Assembly (NCBI GenBank): GCA_900551645.1
Contig: URWP01000003.1
Location: 1-34,823 of the forward strand
Length of the DNA: 34,823 nucleotides
DNA from: an uncultured Bacteroides sp.
GTDB lineage: Bacteria > Bacteroidota > Bacteroidia > Bacteroidales > Bacteroidaceae
Reading direction: 5' to 3'
In this document: positions 33,526 to 34,823 of the stretch, piece after piece
Layout: every line of letters starts with the position of its first letter
How positions within the stretch are numbered: position 1 is the stretch's first letter
Notes under the pieces: model-generated
Told to the model about the DNA's origin: nothing
The model's database searches: none
Seen by the model: the letters and a program-made list of their open reading frames with translations, nothing else
Position numbers and translations under genes: made by a program

Positions 33526-34028
33526 CGTTCCATTTGTTTTAAGTAACATTCTCTGATTTCTTTTCTGGCTCTCGATAACTGCATGCGTACTGCCGGAGGT
33601 TGCATACCTAAACTGGCAGCTATCTCGTCATACTCTTTTCCTTCGTACTCTTTCATGTATAGTATCTTGCGTTGGATTGGTGTCAATTGTTGTTCAATGA
33701 TACGTTCTACTGCCTTGAAGCGTTCTTTTCTCTCTAATGCATCTGCAGCCGACTCTGTTATGGAGTCGTCTCGACTTTCGTCCAGCTCTACTGTATGCAG
33801 GTGACTTTTTTTTCGTAACGTATCGATACATAAGTTTTTTACTGTTATGATAGTCATTGCTTCTGCTTTCTCTGGGGTGTCTATCTGGTCGGCGTGTTTC
33901 CATAATCGGAAGAAAGCTTCCTGCAAGGCATCATCTGCATCTTCTTGATTGGAAAGGAAATGCATGGCTAGCCTGAAGAAGCCTTTCCTTAGTTCTGTAA
34001 AAGTGGATGTCAGTGTCTCTTTACTCAT
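33522..34028 (-). CDS. ECF sigma factor
   Basis: A 168-residue sigma-70 family protein of the extracytoplasmic-function type. Region 2 is at about 10-75 (FFRLAMHFLSNQEDADDALQEAFFRLW) and region 4 at about 105-160 (IIEQQLTPIQRKILYMKEYEGKEYDEIAASLGMQPPAVRMQLSRARKEI, broken here only for description), including the helix-turn-helix. It lacks region 3, as ECF factors do. It directs RNA polymerase to its own small regulon, probably including its own operon, and is likely held at the membrane by the next gene product, whose start overlaps its stop. It is the first of four genes on the minus strand. A sequence TACCTTTC upstream resembles a -7 box with one mismatch. Confidence 0.92.
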   Translation of the reverse strand: MSKETLTSTFTELRKGFFRLAMHFLSNQEDADDALQEAFFRLWKHADQIDTPEKAEAMTIITVKNLCIDTLRKKSHLHTVELDESRDDSITESAADALERKERFKAVERIIEQQLTPIQRKILYMKEYEGKEYDEIAASLGMQPPAVRMQLSRARKEIRECYLKQMER

Positions 34029-34233
34029 GTTTTGTTGTGGTAGTGCAGGTTTGTTTTCAGAAAGGTAAACGTAAAGCTATATTTTTTGTAACAGAAAAAT
34101 AAGAAAAAAGTGTTTTTTAAACTAGTTTACCGGAGTCTTGTCTCAGATAATTTCTGGTAATTAATCTTCCTGTCAGTCGGTATGTAAAAAAGAAAGGTGT
34201 ATCTTTGTGGTTATAAAACAGAAACATCCGCTT
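34029..34233. promoter_or_regulatory. Divergent promoter region of the sigma operon and glycosyltransferase
   Basis: On the plus strand TATCTTTG (34200-34207) is a full -7 match 26 bp before the glycosyltransferase start, without a good -33 box. On the minus strand TACCTTTC (close to the sigma-factor start) is a one-mismatch -7 box. The middle is AT-rich and holds no gene that I can see. Confidence 0.45.
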
Positions 34234-34823
34234 ATGAAATATTCTTTGATTATTCCTGTTTATAACCGTCCGAATGAGGTGGACGAATTGTTGCAGAGCC
34301 TGCTCGACCAGCGTTTCAAAGATTTTGAGGTGATTGTCGTAGAAGACGGTTCATCCGTACCGTGTACAGAAGTCATTGAAAAATATGCTCGGGTTCTGCC
34401 TGTTCATTATTTTACAAAACCGAATTCAGGACCAGGACAGACCCGGAATTACGGCGCTGAACGGAGTAACGGAGAATATCTGATAGTTTTGGACTCGGAC
34501 TGTATCCTGCCGCCGGGATACCTGGAGGCTGTAGAGGAAGAACTGAACCGGGATCCGGCCGATGCCTTTGGTGGACCAGATCGGGCTCATGAATCTTTCT
34601 CTGATGTACAGAAGGCTATTAATTATGCCATGACTTCGTTTTTCACTACCGGAGGCATTCGTGGAGGAAAAAAGAAGATGGACAAATTTTATCCACGAAG
34701 TTTCAATATGGGTATCAGGGCTGATGTCTATCGGGCGTTAGGTGGCTTCTCAAGGATGCGTTTCGGCGAGGATATTGATTTCAGCATCCGTATTTTCAAG
34801 GGGGGGTATCGGTGTCGGGTGGG
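34234..34823 (+). CDS. Family 2 glycosyltransferase, N-terminal part
   Basis: Reading from ATG at 34234 gives 196 residues with no stop before the window edge. It starts MKYSLIIPVYNRPNEVDELL, the GT2 nucleotide-sugar fold, with VVEDGSS (UDP-binding Asp), NSGPGQTRNYGAERSNGEYLIVLDSD, where DSD is the DxD-type metal site, and later GGFSRMRFGEDIDFSIRI, the ED motif of the catalytic base. GT2 enzymes move a sugar from a nucleotide donor to a growing glycan, cell-wall or lipid acceptor at the cytosolic membrane face; the donor and acceptor are not readable. The C-terminus, and any membrane segment, is beyond the window. Confidence 0.9.
   Translation, partial: MKYSLIIPVYNRPNEVDELLQSLLDQRFKDFEVIVVEDGSSVPCTEVIEKYARVLPVHYFTKPNSGPGQTRNYGAERSNGEYLIVLDSDCILPPGYLEAVEEELNRDPADAFGGPDRAHESFSDVQKAINYAMTSFFTTGGIRGGKKKMDKFYPRSFNMGIRADVYRALGGFSRMRFGEDIDFSIRIFKGGYRCRV

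Noticed and set aside
33526..33549. Eight-codon extension of the putative anti-sigma gene
   Set aside because: The ATG at 33525 forms the typical ATGA overlap with the sigma stop and gives a better start.
1..34823. CRISPR arrays, rRNA genes, complete tRNA genes and insertion sequences
   Set aside because: I saw no regularly spaced direct repeats of CRISPR size, no rRNA or full tRNA, and no transposase frame or paired terminal repeats.

Overview
The window looks like a chromosomal segment of a gut Bacteroides or close relative (Bacteroidales). The evidence is a SusC/SusD pair with GH97 enzymes and a hybrid two-component regulator, an ArgF'-type transcarbamylase, a NigD-like lipoprotein, and promoters of the Bacteroides form TTTG-N20-TAnnTTTG rather than -35/-10 boxes. 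The clearest promoters lie before efp, rpmH, the lytic transglycosylase, the acyltransferase and the PASTA gene.

Layout. (1) 1-440: the end of what looks like an integrated element: the C-terminus of an excisionase-like HTH protein, a near-perfect promoter reading a 30-codon ORF, then a 20-nt tRNA 3' end followed by a terminator. This is the pattern left when an element integrates into the 3' end of a tRNA gene. (2) 441-5865: a decayed or empty stretch, then a secreted GH2 beta-galactosidase behind a lytic transglycosylase, and a two-gene unit (DUF2007 protein plus a secreted hypothetical), all on the minus strand. (3) 5980-8390: proA and argF' (proline and arginine synthesis), plus strand, closed by a strong terminator. 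(4) 8519-25216: a compact polysaccharide utilization locus on the plus strand: GH97, susC, susD, two six-hairpin putative glycosidases of no family I can name, a second GH97, then a hybrid two-component regulator with its own terminator. Four TGGATA-like motifs spaced exactly 21 bp apart sit just upstream of the first promoter and are the likely operator. (5) 25312-30549: minus-strand housekeeping units: acyltransferase, NigD-like lipoprotein and rhodanese lipoprotein; then PASTA protein, RluD-type pseudouridine synthase and D-Ala-D-Ala ligase. (6) 30621-31664: rpmH and efp, divergent. (7) 31686-34028: a four-gene ECF sigma operon, minus strand. (8) 34234-end: a family 2 glycosyltransferase cut by the window edge.

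How the parts work together. In the PUL, the regulator would sense a released sugar in the periplasm and activate the first promoter. SusD captures and SusC imports the oligosaccharide. A lipoprotein glycosidase could act at the surface or on the periplasmic membrane face, and two retaining GH97 enzymes with a soluble six-hairpin enzyme would trim it in the periplasm. No endo-acting enzyme and no SusE/F-like protein is present, which suggests a small oligosaccharide or glycoside substrate. This PUL, with two unclassified enzymes and a visible operator array, is the best candidate for something undescribed. The housekeeping parts are conventional.
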